Assembly: GCA_029210585.1 (NCBI GenBank)
Contig: JARGFP010000012.1
Location: forward strand, 1 to 44,511
Direction: 5' to 3'
DNA from: Bacteroidales bacterium
GTDB lineage: Bacteria; Bacteroidota; Bacteroidia; Bacteroidales; GCA-2748055
DNA length: 44,511 bases
Shown: positions 1 to 10,500 of the stretch, in pieces
Numbering within the stretch: the stretch's first letter is position 1
How the letters are laid out: each line of letters opens with the position of its first letter
Translations under genes and position numbers: made by a program
The notes under the pieces: model-generated
What the model was told of the DNA's origin: nothing
Seen by the model: the letters and a program-made list of their open reading frames with translations, nothing else
Databases searched by the model: none

Positions 1-106
1 AAATAAATTTTTCGTTTCCGACCATACCCCCTCCTTCGGCACCATCGCCAACATGTTCTTCAATGAGAAGATCCACCTGGAGAAAAAGTCTATCTGGAAC
101 CAGTAA
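1..106 (+). CDS. 3' end of an unidentified gene (partial)
   Basis: The frame starting at base 2 is open from the window edge to TAA at 104-106 and encodes 34 residues ending in KKSIWNQ. Codon use resembles the neighbouring genes, so this is probably the real C-terminus of an upstream gene. The fragment is too short for me to assign a family. It is followed within 40 bp by a 16-bp tandem array. Confidence 0.55.
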   Translation, partial: NKFFVSDHTPSFGTIANMFFNEKIHLEKKSIWNQ

Positions 107-143
107 TACCATCCGGCAGTGGCGTTATGGTTCGGTGGCAGCT

Positions 144-255
144 GGTTCCGGCAATACATGGTTCCGGCAATACATGGTTCCGGCAATACATGGTTCGGGC
201 AATACATGGTTCGGGCAATACATGGTTCGGGCAATACATGGTTCCGGCAATATCT
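144..255. repeat. 16-bp tandem repeat, 7 copies
   Basis: The unit GGTTCCGGCAATACAT starts at 144, 160, 176, 192, 208, 224 and 240. Copies 4-6 carry CGGG in place of CCGG, and the last copy ends in ATCT. The unit length is not a multiple of three, so the open frame running through it is an accident. It lies between the stop of the upstream partial gene and the carbonic-anhydrase-like gene. There are no unique spacers, so it is not a CRISPR array. Confidence 0.95.
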
Positions 256-313
256 GTACTTTAAATGAACATCGAACGGGTCCGGGCGGTTACCCATAAA
301 AACTGACGATAGT

Positions 314-826
314 ATGGCACTTATCAAACCTTTGCTTGGGTTCACCCCGAAAATCGGTAAGAACTGTTATCTCGCCGAAAATGCCACCATCATCGGTGAT
401 GTGGAGATGGGTGACGACTGTTCCGTGTGGTTCAACACCGTGTTGCGCGGCGACGTGAACCCCATCCGGATCGGCAACCGTGTCAATATACAGGACGGCA
501 GCACCCTGCACACCCTCTACAAAAAATCGGTGGTTGAAATTGCCGACAATGTATCCATTGGTCACAACGTGGTGGTGCATGGGGCACGTATCGAACAGAA
601 CTGTCTGATCGGCATCGGGTCGGTGATCCTCGACCATGCAGTGATTGGAGAGAACTCCATCATCGCAGCCGGATCGGTTGTGTTGCAAAACACCATTGTT
701 GCTCCCGGCAGCATCTATGCCGGTGTCCCGGCCCGGCGGATCAAGTCTGTCGACCCGCAGCAGACCGAGGAAATGATCCGCGGCATCGCCACCAACTATC
801 TGACCTACGCCGGGTGGTATAAATAG
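314..826 (+). CDS. gamma-carbonic anhydrase family protein (YrdA/PaaY-like)
   Basis: A 170-residue left-handed beta-helix protein made of hexapeptide repeats, with the usual length for bacterial YrdA/CaiE/PaaY-type proteins. The three histidines that bind the metal in gamma-carbonic anhydrases are present: H66 (in STLHTL), H84 and H89 (in IGHNVVVHG), with the family's five-residue spacing between the last two. The C-terminal GVPARRIK is typical of the family. It is probably a cytoplasmic trimer binding Zn or Fe. Carbonic anhydrase activity is not guaranteed, since many members are inactive or have other substrates. The ATG at 314 has no clear Shine-Dalgarno sequence. The gene appears to stand alone, 320 bp before korA. 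Confidence 0.9.
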   Translation: MALIKPLLGFTPKIGKNCYLAENATIIGDVEMGDDCSVWFNTVLRGDVNPIRIGNRVNIQDGSTLHTLYKKSVVEIADNVSIGHNVVVHGARIEQNCLIGIGSVILDHAVIGENSIIAAGSVVLQNTIVAPGSIYAGVPARRIKSVDPQQTEEMIRGIATNYLTYAGWYK

Positions 827-1148
827 CCACGCCCCGCTAATGTTTGGGAAAAAAAAACATTTTCCGGTGAAGTACGTATGTTAAAATCAGTAACTTTGTT
901 ACTGAATAGCCAATATTCGTCCGGCACCGGTCCTGATACGCCCCAACATCAGCATCCGGTCCATTTGGGGGAGTAAAAAGTGAAACTACGTAACCATAAC
1001 CAGCATAACCAGGAAGAAATTATACAATGATGAACTGTGCCTGGTAACAACCGGGCATACGGACGCATCGAAGCGATGGACCCAAAGGCATCGCGCGGTT
1101 ATTGGCATTTTGTATGAACTTTATAAACACTAACTAACAGGAGCGAAC
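827..1148. other. intergenic region / presumed leader of the korA group
   Basis: I see no credible gene in these 322 bases. An A-rich weak hairpin (AATGTTT 839-845 with AAACATT 855-861) follows the upstream gene but lacks a U-tract. The palindrome and promoter-like element at 888-904 would leave a leader of about 245 nt. That leader contains a small hairpin (CATCG 1066-1070 with CGATG 1074-1078). An AGGAG at 1139-1143, six bases before the korA ATG, is an unusually clear Shine-Dalgarno sequence for this window. Confidence 0.6.
888..904 (+). promoter_or_regulatory. palindrome overlapping a Bacteroidota-type -7 element
   Basis: CAGTAAC-TTT-GTTACTG is a perfect 7+7 inverted repeat. It contains TAACTTTG (891-898), which matches the TAnnTTTG -7 consensus of Bacteroidota sigma factors. 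No convincing TTTG lies at the expected -33 distance. It could be an operator over the promoter of the korA group; this is inference. Confidence 0.35.
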
Positions 1149-3011
1149 ATGGGAAAAAATCCAAAAATTGTCCAGCGGGAGGATGTTGTTGTGAAATTTG
1201 CAGGAGACTCCGGGGATGGCATGCAGCTTACAGGTTCTCAGTTTAGCGATACTTCGGCTTTTATCGGGAACGACCTGTCTACATTTCCCGATTACCCGTC
1301 GGAGATCCGCGCACCCCAGGGCACTGTTGCCGGTGTATCCGGGTTCCAGGTGCACATCGGGCACAAGGAGGTGACCACACCCGGTGACCAGGCCGATGTG
1401 CTGGTAGCCATGAACCCGGCGGCGCTCAAGGCGAACATGAAATGGATCAAGCCGGGGGCGACAGTCATCATCGACATCGACAACTTCGACAACAAGCATT
1501 ACAAGAAGGCAGGATATGAGGAGGATCCGCTGCACGACGATTCACTTGAAGGGTACAACGTGGTGAAGGCGCCGATCACCAACCTCACGCGTGATACCGC
1601 CAAGCAGTTCGGGCTGGATCAGAAAACGGCCGACAAGACCAGGAACCAGTTCGTGGCGGGAATGCTGTACTGGCTGTTCAACCGCGACATCAAGCTCGGG
1701 GAGGATTTTCTGAAAGACAAATTCAAGTCAAAGGAAAACCTGGTGAAAGCCAATATGGCGGTGCTGCATGCCGGCTACAATTATGCCGAGACCATCGAAG
1801 CGTTGTCCACCACGTTCCTGGTAGACCCGGTAAAAAACAAGAAGGGACTGTTCAGAAACATGACCGGTAACCTGGCAACTGCCTGGGGCCTGCTGGCTGC
1901 CGCGGAAAAGGCGGGACTCAAACTGTTCCTGGGTTCCTATCCCATCACCCCGGCCACGGAGATCCTGCAGGAGATCGCAAAACGCAAGCATTTGGGCGCC
2001 GTGGCTTTCCAGGCTGAGGATGAGATCGCAGGTATCTGTTCTGCCATCGGGGCCTCTTTCGTTGGACGGTTGGCAGTGACCACCACCTCCGGACCCGGCC
2101 TGGCACTGAAAAGCGAGGCGATCGGACTGGCAGTGATCACGGAGCTGCCGCTGGTGATCGTGAATGTACAGCGGGGTGGTCCGTCTACCGGGCTTCCCAC
2201 AAAAACAGAACAATCGGACCTGATGCAGGCCCTTTACGGAAGGAACGGGGAATCGCCGGCCATCGTGATCGCAGCATCCACGCCGGCCAACTGCTTTGAT
2301 TATGCCTTCATGGCAGCAAAGCTTGCGGTGGAGCATATGACACCGGTGATCCTGCTTACCGACAGCTACCTGGCGAATGGCTCGGAGCTGTGGAATATTC
2401 CCTATACCAAGGACTTGCCGGAAATCACCCCGCCGCTCGTGGCCGACAATGACGAGACCTACCAGCCTTACCTGCGGGATCCGGAAAAAATGAACCGGTT
2501 CTGGGCCATTCCCGGACAGGAAGGACTCAGACACCGCGTTGGCGGACTGGAGAAGGAAGATGTGACCGGGATGGTTTCACACGATCCGATGAACCACCAG
2601 GTGATGGTGACCAACCGGCAGAAAAAGGTGGAAAAGGTGGCCGACTATATCCCGCAACTGGAGATCATCGGCGAACCGACGGGCGACCTGCTGGTGATCG
2701 GCTGGGGCGGAACATACGGCGGATTGATAAGTGCGGTGACGGACCTGCAGAAGACCGGGTTGAGCATCAGCCTGGTGCAGTTCAATTACATCCACCCCTT
2801 GCCGAAAAATACAGAGCAGGTGTTCGCCGGATTCAACAAGCGGATTGTATGCGAGATCAATATGGGGCAGTTTGCCTATCACCTGCGATCGAAGTTCCAG
2901 CAATATGAATTCCTGCAGCATAACAAGGTGCAGGGACTGCCTTTCTTTATTGCGGAGCTGAAGGAGAAGTTTATTGAGATACTGGAAGGAAATCATCAAC
3001 CGAACGAATAA
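1149..3011 (+). CDS. korA: 2-oxoacid:ferredoxin oxidoreductase, fused gamma-alpha subunit (KorA type)
   Basis: A 620-residue protein with the fused layout of 2-oxoglutarate:ferredoxin oxidoreductase alpha chains. An N-terminal gamma domain (about 1-200) carries GDSGDGMQLTG and PSEIRAPQGT; the alpha domain begins near residue 240, with GSYPITPATE at 262 followed by FQAEDEIAG and TTTSGPGLAL. With KorB it would convert 2-oxoglutarate, CoA and oxidised ferredoxin to succinyl-CoA, CO2 and reduced ferredoxin, or the reverse in a reductive TCA direction. The fused architecture and close pairing with a KorB-type beta chain favour 2-oxoglutarate over pyruvate, although the sequence does not prove the substrate. 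It is 11 bp before korB, so co-transcription is very likely. Confidence 0.92.
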   Translation: MGKNPKIVQREDVVVKFAGDSGDGMQLTGSQFSDTSAFIGNDLSTFPDYPSEIRAPQGTVAGVSGFQVHIGHKEVTTPGDQADVLVAMNPAALKANMKWIKPGATVIIDIDNFDNKHYKKAGYEEDPLHDDSLEGYNVVKAPITNLTRDTAKQFGLDQKTADKTRNQFVAGMLYWLFNRDIKLGEDFLKDKFKSKENLVKANMAVLHAGYNYAETIEALSTTFLVDPVKNKKGLFRNMTGNLATAWGLLAAAEKAGLKLFLGSYPITPATEILQEIAKRKHLGAVAFQAEDEIAGICSAIGASFVGRLAVTTTSGPGLALKSEAIGLAVITELPLVIVNVQRGGPSTGLPTKTEQSDLMQALYGRNGESPAIVIAASTPANCFDYAFMAAKLAVEHMTPVILLTDSYLANGSELWNIPYTKDLPEITPPLVADNDETYQPYLRDPEKMNRFWAIPGQEGLRHRVGGLEKEDVTGMVSHDPMNHQVMVTNRQKKVEKVADYIPQLEIIGEPTGDLLVIGWGGTYGGLISAVTDLQKTGLSISLVQFNYIHPLPKNTEQVFAGFNKRIVCEINMGQFAYHLRSKFQQYEFLQHNKVQGLPFFIAELKEKFIEILEGNHQPNE

Positions 3012-3022
3012 TCAGGACCATC

Positions 3023-4057
3023 ATGGCAGAAGGAAAAATAGAAACAGGGACGCTTACACGTCAGGATTTTAAACTGGATACCACGGTCAAGTGGTGTGCG
3101 GGTTGCGGCGCACATGCTGTGCTGTCAACCATCATGAATGCGTTGCCCGAGACGGGTGTGAAGAAGGAAAATGTTGTGTTTGTATCGGGAATCGGGTGTT
3201 CCTCACGTTTCCCGTATTACATCAATGCCTATGGCTTTCACAGTTTGCACGGCAGGGCATCGGCCATTGCCTCGGGAGTGAAAACAGCCAATCCCAACCT
3301 CAGCGTCTGGGTGATGACCGGTGACGGTGACAGCATGGCCATCGGGGGCAACCACTTCATACATATCATCCGGAGGAACATCAATGTGAACATCATCCTG
3401 TTCAACAACAAGATCTACGGGCTCACCAAGGGACAGTATTCCCCTACAACGCCCAAGGGAAGTATCACCAAAACCTCCCCTGACGGGACCATTGAAAACC
3501 CGTTCCAGCCGGGAGAGCTGACCATGGGGGCACAGGGAACCTTTTTTGCACGGGTGGTGGACAGCGATCCGAAAATGATGAAGGATACGATCCTGAAGGC
3601 GGCGGCGCACAGGGGGACGTCGGTAGTTGAGGTGTTGCTGAACTGCGTGATCTTCGCCAACGATGTGCATAAAAGCATCACCGGCAAGGATGTGCGTGAC
3701 GATCACCAGATCTTCCTCAGGCACGGCGAACCGATGATTTTCGGGAAGGAACGCAACAAGGGAATCCGTTATAACTGCAACAAAATGGAAGTGGTGACCA
3801 TTGGTGAAAACGGCATCACGGAAAAGGATCTGATTGTGCACGATGCAACCGATCCCGATGATTCAACCCACTACAACCTGGTCAGGATGGGACTCCCGGA
3901 GTTCCCCGTGGCCATGGGTGTGGTCAGGGCCGCCGAATCCACCGTGTTTGAATCCCTGATGCACGACCAGGTACAGGAAGCACAAAAGAAAACAAAGCTC
4001 AAAACTGTAGACGACCTGCTGAGAAGTGGCAACACTTTCAGGATCGATGATGAGTAA
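3023..4057 (+). CDS. korB: 2-oxoacid:ferredoxin oxidoreductase, beta subunit (KorB type)
   Basis: A 344-residue thiamine-diphosphate-binding beta chain. WCAGCGAH places C25 and C28, with C59 in GIGCSSR, as likely 4Fe-4S ligands. GDGDSMAIGGN (100-110) followed by N129 forms the TPP/Mg motif, and IYGLTKGQYSPTT is highly conserved in this family. Length and motifs fit KorB. It forms the catalytic core with KorA and passes electrons to ferredoxin, so it needs strict or near-anaerobic conditions in most relatives. A 24-bp gap follows before the next gene on the same strand, suggesting one operon with the two PEP/pyruvate-binding proteins. Confidence 0.93.
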   Translation: MAEGKIETGTLTRQDFKLDTTVKWCAGCGAHAVLSTIMNALPETGVKKENVVFVSGIGCSSRFPYYINAYGFHSLHGRASAIASGVKTANPNLSVWVMTGDGDSMAIGGNHFIHIIRRNINVNIILFNNKIYGLTKGQYSPTTPKGSITKTSPDGTIENPFQPGELTMGAQGTFFARVVDSDPKMMKDTILKAAAHRGTSVVEVLLNCVIFANDVHKSITGKDVRDDHQIFLRHGEPMIFGKERNKGIRYNCNKMEVVTIGENGITEKDLIVHDATDPDDSTHYNLVRMGLPEFPVAMGVVRAAESTVFESLMHDQVQEAQKKTKLKTVDDLLRSGNTFRIDDE

Positions 4058-4081
4058 ACCGGGAGCAAAACGGACGCTGCT

Positions 4082-7000
4082 ATGGCCCAGACCCTGCGCT
4101 CAGAAGAGGAAATTCAACGGCTGATCGCCGAACGCAAGGAGCGTTTAAAAGAACTCACCTGTATCAACCAGACCACCCAGATCATCAGGGAGAACCGGTC
4201 GGTGGACCAGACGCTGGGCCAGATCGTGCGCATTCTTCCCATGGCCTGGCAATACCCGGAAATGACCGTTGCACAGATCCGCCTGCAAAACAAGTACTAT
4301 ATCAGTCCCGGTTTCAGGGAAAGCAAGTGGAAGCAAAAGCAGCGTTTCAAAACCATCGACAACCGGGATGGTGAGATCGAGGTGTGTTACCTGCAGGAGT
4401 TCCCGGAACTGGACGAGGGACCATTTTTGAAAGAGGAGCGGCACCTGATCGACAACCTGGCCAGCATGATCGCCAATTACCTGAACAGCAGGGAAGCACA
4501 AAAGCTGCTGAGCAAAACGGACGATGATGAGACCGTCAGGCACGAGATCAAGGAGTTCCGTAAGCCCAGCGAGGTGGACACCCGGATGCTGTTGCAGAAA
4601 TTCCTGAACAAGCAGAATGCCAACCGCGACATCTTCCACGACCTGATGCCCTACAAGGTGAAGGAAATCCTGCTTGTGAGCACACTGTATGATGCATTCA
4701 GCATAGAAAAAGAGGGAAGGTTCTCGGAGCACATCCTGGGCGAGTACAGCCAGATGTTCCTGACCTCCATTCCCAGGATCACCGGGGTGTCGGGCTATGA
4801 GGAGGCCATGGAGCAACTCACATCGCACCATTTCGACCTGGTGATCATCATGGTGGGGGTGGACAAGGCCACCCCGGTGATCACGGCCGGGACGGTGAAG
4901 CAACTGTATCCCTACATCCCGGTATACGTGCTGCTGAACAACGACAGGGAAGCATCGGATTTCCGTGCAATGAACACCGGGTTGTCGGATGTGGACAAGT
5001 TGTTTGTCTGGAACGGTGATCCGGGCATCTTCTTTGCCATGGTCAAGCACCTGGAAGATAAGGTGAATGTGGACAATGACACGCGGATCGGCATGGTGAA
5101 GGTGATCCTGCTCGTGGAGGATTCGGAGCAGTATTATTCCAGGTACCTGCCGCTGTTGTATAATATTGTGCTGGAGCAGACCCGGCGGATGATTGATGAT
5201 GTGAGCACAGATGACCAGTTCAAGATCCTGCGTTTGCGCGCACGACCGAAGATCCTGCTGGCCGGCTCTTATGAGGAGGCCCTGGAGATCCTGACAAAGA
5301 ACGTGGAGAGCCTGCTCTGCCTGATTACGGATGTCAGTTTCATGAAAGAAGGCACATTGGATGAGCAGGCAGGATTCAAACTGGTAAAAAAGGTAAAGGA
5401 GATGGTCACCGGGTTGCCCACGGTGATCCAGTCTTCCGAAGTGATCAACTCCGATAAGGCCTATGAACTGAAGAGTACCTTTATCAATAAAAACTCGGAG
5501 ACCCTGCTGCAGGATATCAGGAACTTTATCTCACACCACCTGGGATTCGGGAATTTTGTCTACAAGGATGCACGCGGGAAAAAAATAGCCGAGGCCAAAT
5601 CACTCAGGGAGTTCGAGCATAATATAGAGACGATCCCCGAGGAGTCGCTGGTGTACCATGGAAAAAGAAATCATTTTTCCCTCTGGCTCATGGCACGCGG
5701 TGAGGTGAAGATCGCCAAGATGATCCACCCTATCAAGGTTTCGGATTTCAAGACGGCCGATGAATTCAGGAACTACCTGAAGCACGTGATCAGGAAATAC
5801 CGCAATGAATCGAACCTCGGCAAGATCATCAATTTCGAAGCCTCGGCACTGGAGGACGAGACCAACATTGTCAGCCTGGGTACAGGTCCGCTGGGAGGCA
5901 AGGGCAGGGGCTGTGCATTTATCAATACGCTCATTTACAACCTCAATTTTCCTGAAATCGTACCGGAAATCAATATCCGGGCCCCCAGGACCTGTATCGT
6001 GGGCACCGACGAGTTCGATATCTTCATGGAGCGGAACGGGTTGCTGAATGTGATCCACGAGGATCATCCCTATGCAGAGATCCGGAACATGTTCGGAGAG
6101 GCGAACCTGTCCTACCACCTGGAGAAGAAGCTGAAAGAGATGCTGCAGCACCTGCACCGTCCCCTGGCGATCCGTTCCTCGAGCCTGCTGGAGGATTCCG
6201 GCATGCAGCCCTTCAGCGGGATCTTCGACACCTACCTGGTTCCCAACAACGATGCGTCGTTCAGCAAACGGTATGAGCAGCTGGCCCGTTGCATAAAAAT
6301 GGTGTATGCATCCATCTATTCCAACGAGTCGCGCAGTTATTTCGAGGCGATCAATTCAAAGATCGAAGAAGAGAAAATGGGGGTGGTGATCCAGGAGGTG
6401 GTGGGAAACGTGCACGGTGACTGCTTCTATCCGCATGTGAGCGGTACCGCGCAGTCGCACAATTATTACCCGGTGGCCCATATGGAGCCGGAAGACGGGT
6501 ATGCGCTGGCGGCACTCGGACTGGGGCATTACGTGGTGAACGGGGAACGCTCCTACCGGTTTTCACCGGTGTATCCCACCCTGGAAGTCAACTCGGCCCA
6601 GAAACTCTTCAAGGATTCCCAGGTGGAGTTCCTTGCCCTGGACTTGACCAGGGGTGATGTTGATTTCGTGAACCAGGGCAGCGACGCCAACCTGGTACGG
6701 CTGCCGATCTCACATGCTGAAAAAGACGGGGTGCTCTCTCACCTGGCATCGGTGTACGATGCGGACAATGACAGGATCGAACCCGGACTGGCCACCCCCG
6801 GACCCCGGATCATCAATTTTGCGGATATCCTGAAATATGAGTATACGCCACTTGCCAAAACCATCAGGGTGATCCTCGAGGTGGCCAAGGAGGCACTGGG
6901 CTCCCCGGTGGAGATCGAATATGCACTGGACCTTGAAAAGGCAGAAAATGGAAAACCCTCCTTCCACCTGCTCCAGATCAAACCCATGCTGGGTTCCGGG

Positions 7001-7564
7001 ATCGGGTATACCTTTGATTTCGAGCAGCTGGAGAAGGAAAAGATGCTGATCTTTGCTGAACAGAGCATGGGCAACGGGAAACTGGAGGATATCAACGAGG
7101 TGATCTTTGTGAAGCGGGAGGCCTTTGACAAGACCAAAACCCGCAACATCGCCATGGAGCTGGAGGAGATGAACAGGAAAATGGCAGCAGCGAAGAAGCA
7201 TTACATCCTGATCGGGCCCGGGCGCTGGGGAACCGCGGATTCCTTCATCGGCATCCCTGTGAACTGGTCGCAGATCTCCATGGCAAAGGTCATCATTGAA
7301 ACCAGCATGGAGGGGTTCCCGCTGGACGCCTCGCTGGGGTCCCATTTTTTCCACAATGTCACTTCCATGAATGTCGGGTATTTCAGCATTCAGCATGATT
7401 CCCCCATCGCTTTTATACGGTGGGACATGCTCGAAGCAGAAAAGGAGGTTGAAGAGACGACCTACCTCCGGCATGTTGCATTTGACAGAAATCTTTGCGT
7501 TCTTATGGATGGCAAGAAACGCATATCTGCCGTGATGAATGAAAAGTGTATTCCGGCACCTTAA
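4082..7564 (+). CDS. GAF-like/receiver/PPDK-type ATP-grasp fusion protein (paralogue 1)
   Basis: A 1160-residue multidomain protein. Residues about 15-150 resemble a GAF sensor domain. Residues about 190-330 look like a degenerate receiver with no phosphoacceptor Asp in FDLVIIMVGV. Residues about 340-490 look like an intact receiver: VEDS (E346, D347), D417 in ITDVSF and K470. From about residue 590 comes a PPDK/PEP-synthase N-terminal ATP-grasp domain with GGKGRG, LAIRSSSLLEDSG and LLQIKP. I find no TSHAA-type phosphohistidine swivel motif and no PEP-binding barrel, so it cannot be a complete PEP synthase or pyruvate phosphate dikinase. The conserved C-terminal block IGPGRWGTADS is shared with its neighbour. 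Its reaction is unknown; co-location with KorAB hints at a link to 2-oxoacid/PEP metabolism or redox signalling. Confidence 0.85.
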   Translation: MAQTLRSEEEIQRLIAERKERLKELTCINQTTQIIRENRSVDQTLGQIVRILPMAWQYPEMTVAQIRLQNKYYISPGFRESKWKQKQRFKTIDNRDGEIEVCYLQEFPELDEGPFLKEERHLIDNLASMIANYLNSREAQKLLSKTDDDETVRHEIKEFRKPSEVDTRMLLQKFLNKQNANRDIFHDLMPYKVKEILLVSTLYDAFSIEKEGRFSEHILGEYSQMFLTSIPRITGVSGYEEAMEQLTSHHFDLVIIMVGVDKATPVITAGTVKQLYPYIPVYVLLNNDREASDFRAMNTGLSDVDKLFVWNGDPGIFFAMVKHLEDKVNVDNDTRIGMVKVILLVEDSEQYYSRYLPLLYNIVLEQTRRMIDDVSTDDQFKILRLRARPKILLAGSYEEALEILTKNVESLLCLITDVSFMKEGTLDEQAGFKLVKKVKEMVTGLPTVIQSSEVINSDKAYELKSTFINKNSETLLQDIRNFISHHLGFGNFVYKDARGKKIAEAKSLREFEHNIETIPEESLVYHGKRNHFSLWLMARGEVKIAKMIHPIKVSDFKTADEFRNYLKHVIRKYRNESNLGKIINFEASALEDETNIVSLGTGPLGGKGRGCAFINTLIYNLNFPEIVPEINIRAPRTCIVGTDEFDIFMERNGLLNVIHEDHPYAEIRNMFGEANLSYHLEKKLKEMLQHLHRPLAIRSSSLLEDSGMQPFSGIFDTYLVPNNDASFSKRYEQLARCIKMVYASIYSNESRSYFEAINSKIEEEKMGVVIQEVVGNVHGDCFYPHVSGTAQSHNYYPVAHMEPEDGYALAALGLGHYVVNGERSYRFSPVYPTLEVNSAQKLFKDSQVEFLALDLTRGDVDFVNQGSDANLVRLPISHAEKDGVLSHLASVYDADNDRIEPGLATPGPRIINFADILKYEYTPLAKTIRVILEVAKEALGSPVEIEYALDLEKAENGKPSFHLLQIKPMLGSGIGYTFDFEQLEKEKMLIFAEQSMGNGKLEDINEVIFVKREAFDKTKTRNIAMELEEMNRKMAAAKKHYILIGPGRWGTADSFIGIPVNWSQISMAKVIIETSMEGFPLDASLGSHFFHNVTSMNVGYFSIQHDSPIAFIRWDMLEAEKEVEETTYLRHVAFDRNLCVLMDGKKRISAVMNEKCIPAP

Positions 7565-7571
7565 ACGAACA

Positions 7572-10500
7572 ATGATGGATCTGAAAAACAGGGACCTGGG
7601 CGCACCCACGATCGATTTTAGTCATACTGCATTTAACCTGCTGATGCAGAAAAGGATACGCAAGATCCTGATCATCAGCAGTAACTACGACTTCTTCATG
7701 CTCGAGGAAGATGGAAGGATCGACGAACAGATCTTCAATGAATATGTCTCACTGAACCTGCGCTACCCGCCCACGTTCATCCAGGCCAACACCGCCAAAG
7801 AAGCGTTCAGGATCCTGGAGGAGCAGGAGATCGACCTGGTGATCGAAATGCTCAATATAGCCGATATCGATCCGTTCAATCTTGCCAAACGCATCAAGGA
7901 CAGCTTTGCAAATATCCCGATTGTTGTGCTGACCCATTTCAACCGGGAGGTGAGCCTGCGGCTGGAAAAGGAGGACCTGTCGGCAATTGATTATGTGTTC
8001 AGCTGGCTGGGGAATGCCGACCTGTTGCTGGCGATCATCAAGCTGATCGAGGACAGGATGAATGCCGATCACGACATTGAGCAGGTGGGGGTGCAGACGA
8101 TCCTGCTCGTGGAAGATTCCATCCGGTATGCTTCCACTTACCTTCCTGAGCTGTACCGGATCGTGCTGCAGCAGTCGCGCGAGTTTATGAAGGAGGCACT
8201 GAACGAGCACCAGAAAATGCTCCGGATGCGGGGCCGTCCCAAGATCCTTCTTGCCAAGACCTACGACGAGGCGGTGACGCTGTATGAGAAGTACCATTAC
8301 AACATGCTGGGAATCATCAGTGATGTAAGCTTTAAGAAGAACAACAAGCGGGATACCAAGGAGAAACTGGGACTGAAACTCGTGGAGCAGATCCGCCAGG
8401 ATGATCCGCACATGCCGGTACTGCTGCAGTCGTCCGACAAATCCTTTGCCGCACTGGCCGGGGAGCTGGGAGCCGGTTTCGTTCACAAGTATTCCAAGGC
8501 ATTGTCCATCGAGATCAGGAACTTCATCATCACGCATTTCGGGTTCGGTGAGTTCAATTTTATCGACCCCGATACCGGGGAGATCCTCTGTCAGGCGCAG
8601 GACCTGCAGACTTTTCAGCAGAAAATCGCCGAAGTGCCCGACCGGGTGCTGGTCTACCATGCCGGAAAAAACGATTTTTCGAAGTGGCTGAATGCGCGCG
8701 CCATCTTTCCCGTGGCACAACTGTTCAAGTACCTTACACGCGAGGATTTCGACGATGTGGATGATGTGCGGAGCTACATCTATGAAGCCATCTCCAGCTT
8801 CCGGATCAGCAAGGGCAGGGGGATCATTGCCGAATTCGACCGCAAGACATACGACGAATACCGCACCTTCAGCCGGATCGGCCAGGGGTCCATCGGCGGC
8901 AAGGCGCGCGGACTGGCGTTCATCGATTCGGTCATTCAGAAATACCGGCTGTATACCAAATACGAGAACGTGGCATTCACGGTGCCGCGGACCGTGGTAC
9001 TGAGTACCGATATCTTCGACCAGTTCATGGAGATGAACGACCTGTACAACATCGCGCTGTCGGATCTGCCTGATGAAACGATCCTGGACCATTTTGTCAA
9101 CGCACGGTTTCCCGGCGAACTGCACCAGGACCTCTACACCCTGCTGTCGTATGTGCGTGCCCCGCTGGCGATCCGTTCTTCAAGCAAACTGGAAGACTCA
9201 CACTACCAGCCCTTTGCCGGTATCTATTCCACCTATATGATCCCGGTGAATAAGAACGACCTGGCCCATACCATGGAGATCCTCACCATGGCCATCAAAT
9301 CGGTGTATGCCTCGGTGTATTTTAAAAGCAGCAAGGCCTATATCGAGGCTACCTCAAATGTGATCGACGAGGAGCAGATGGGGATCGTGCTGCAGGAAGT
9401 CTGCGGATCGAAGTATGGCAACATCTACTACCCCACCATTTCCGGGGTCGCACGGTCAATCAACTTCTATCCCATTGCCCCGGAGAAGCCCGAAGACGGG
9501 ATTGCCAAGATTGCCTACGGGCTGGGCAAATACATCGTGGACGGTGGATTGTCACTGCGCTTCTCCCCGAAATACCCGAAAAACATCCTGCAGTTGTCTA
9601 CCACCGCCATGGCGCTGAAGGAGACGCAGCGGTATTTTTATGCCCTGGACATGGACGACCAGCATTTTACCGCGTCCACGAATGATGCGGTGAACCTGCT
9701 GAAGACCAAGGTGATGGATATTGATGAGAACGCCGATCCATCGATCCGGCACCTGGTATCGGTGTACGATTACAACAGTGATATCCTGCGAGACGGGATC
9801 AGCGGAAAGGGGAAGCGCCTGCTCACCTTCGCCGGAGTGCTGCAGCACAAGAGCCTGCCGCTGGCAGAGATACTGAAAGACCTGCTGGAGATCGGTCAGA
9901 AGGAGATGAACCTGCCGATCGAGATTGAATTTGCCGTGAACATGAGCCAGGAGAAAGAGAAGCGACATGTTTTCAACCTGTTGCAGATCAGGCCCATCGT
10001 GGAATCTGACCAGGCCAGTGACATAGAGATCGATGACGTGGATGAATTACATACCGTCATCTGCTCAAACACCGCGCTGGGCAACGGGATCTTCCCGGGC
10101 ATCAGGGACCTGGTGTACATCAATCCGGAGAACTGGGATGCGGCGCAAAGCAAGCAGGTAGCGCTGCAGGTGGAGAGGCTGAACCAGAAATTCAGGGAGC
10201 AGAAAAAGAACTATGTGCTTGTGGGTCCGGGCCGGTGGGGTTCGGGGGATCCGTGGCTGGGCATCCCCGTGAAGTGGCCGCAGATCTCCGAGGCACGGGT
10301 GATCATCGAGTCGGGCCTGGAGAATTACCGCATCGATCCCAGTCAGGGCACCCATTTCTTCCAGAACCTGACCTCTTTTCGGGTGGGTTACATGACCATC
10401 AACCCGTTCATCAAGGATGGTTTTTACAACATCGATCTGCTTGCTCAGCAGGAGCTCGTAAATGAAGAGGGTGTGGTGCGGCATGTGCGTTTCCAGGAGC

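Noticed and set aside
144-255. CRISPR array
   Set aside because: The units are directly adjacent with no spacers, and no cas gene is present; the same holds for the other arrays in the window.
63-299. Open frame of 78 codons running through the 16-bp repeat
   Set aside because: It overlaps the end of the upstream gene in another frame and exists only because the repeat lacks stop codons. The repeated GSGNTWF-like product resembles nothing known.
905-1148. Riboswitch or small RNA in the korA leader
   Set aside because: Only one short hairpin is visible and no known riboswitch core is recognisable; the evidence is insufficient.
7749-9125. Long minus-strand open frame (458 codons)
   Set aside because: It lies fully antisense to a well-conserved coding gene and has no recognisable protein features; it is explained by codon bias of the true gene.
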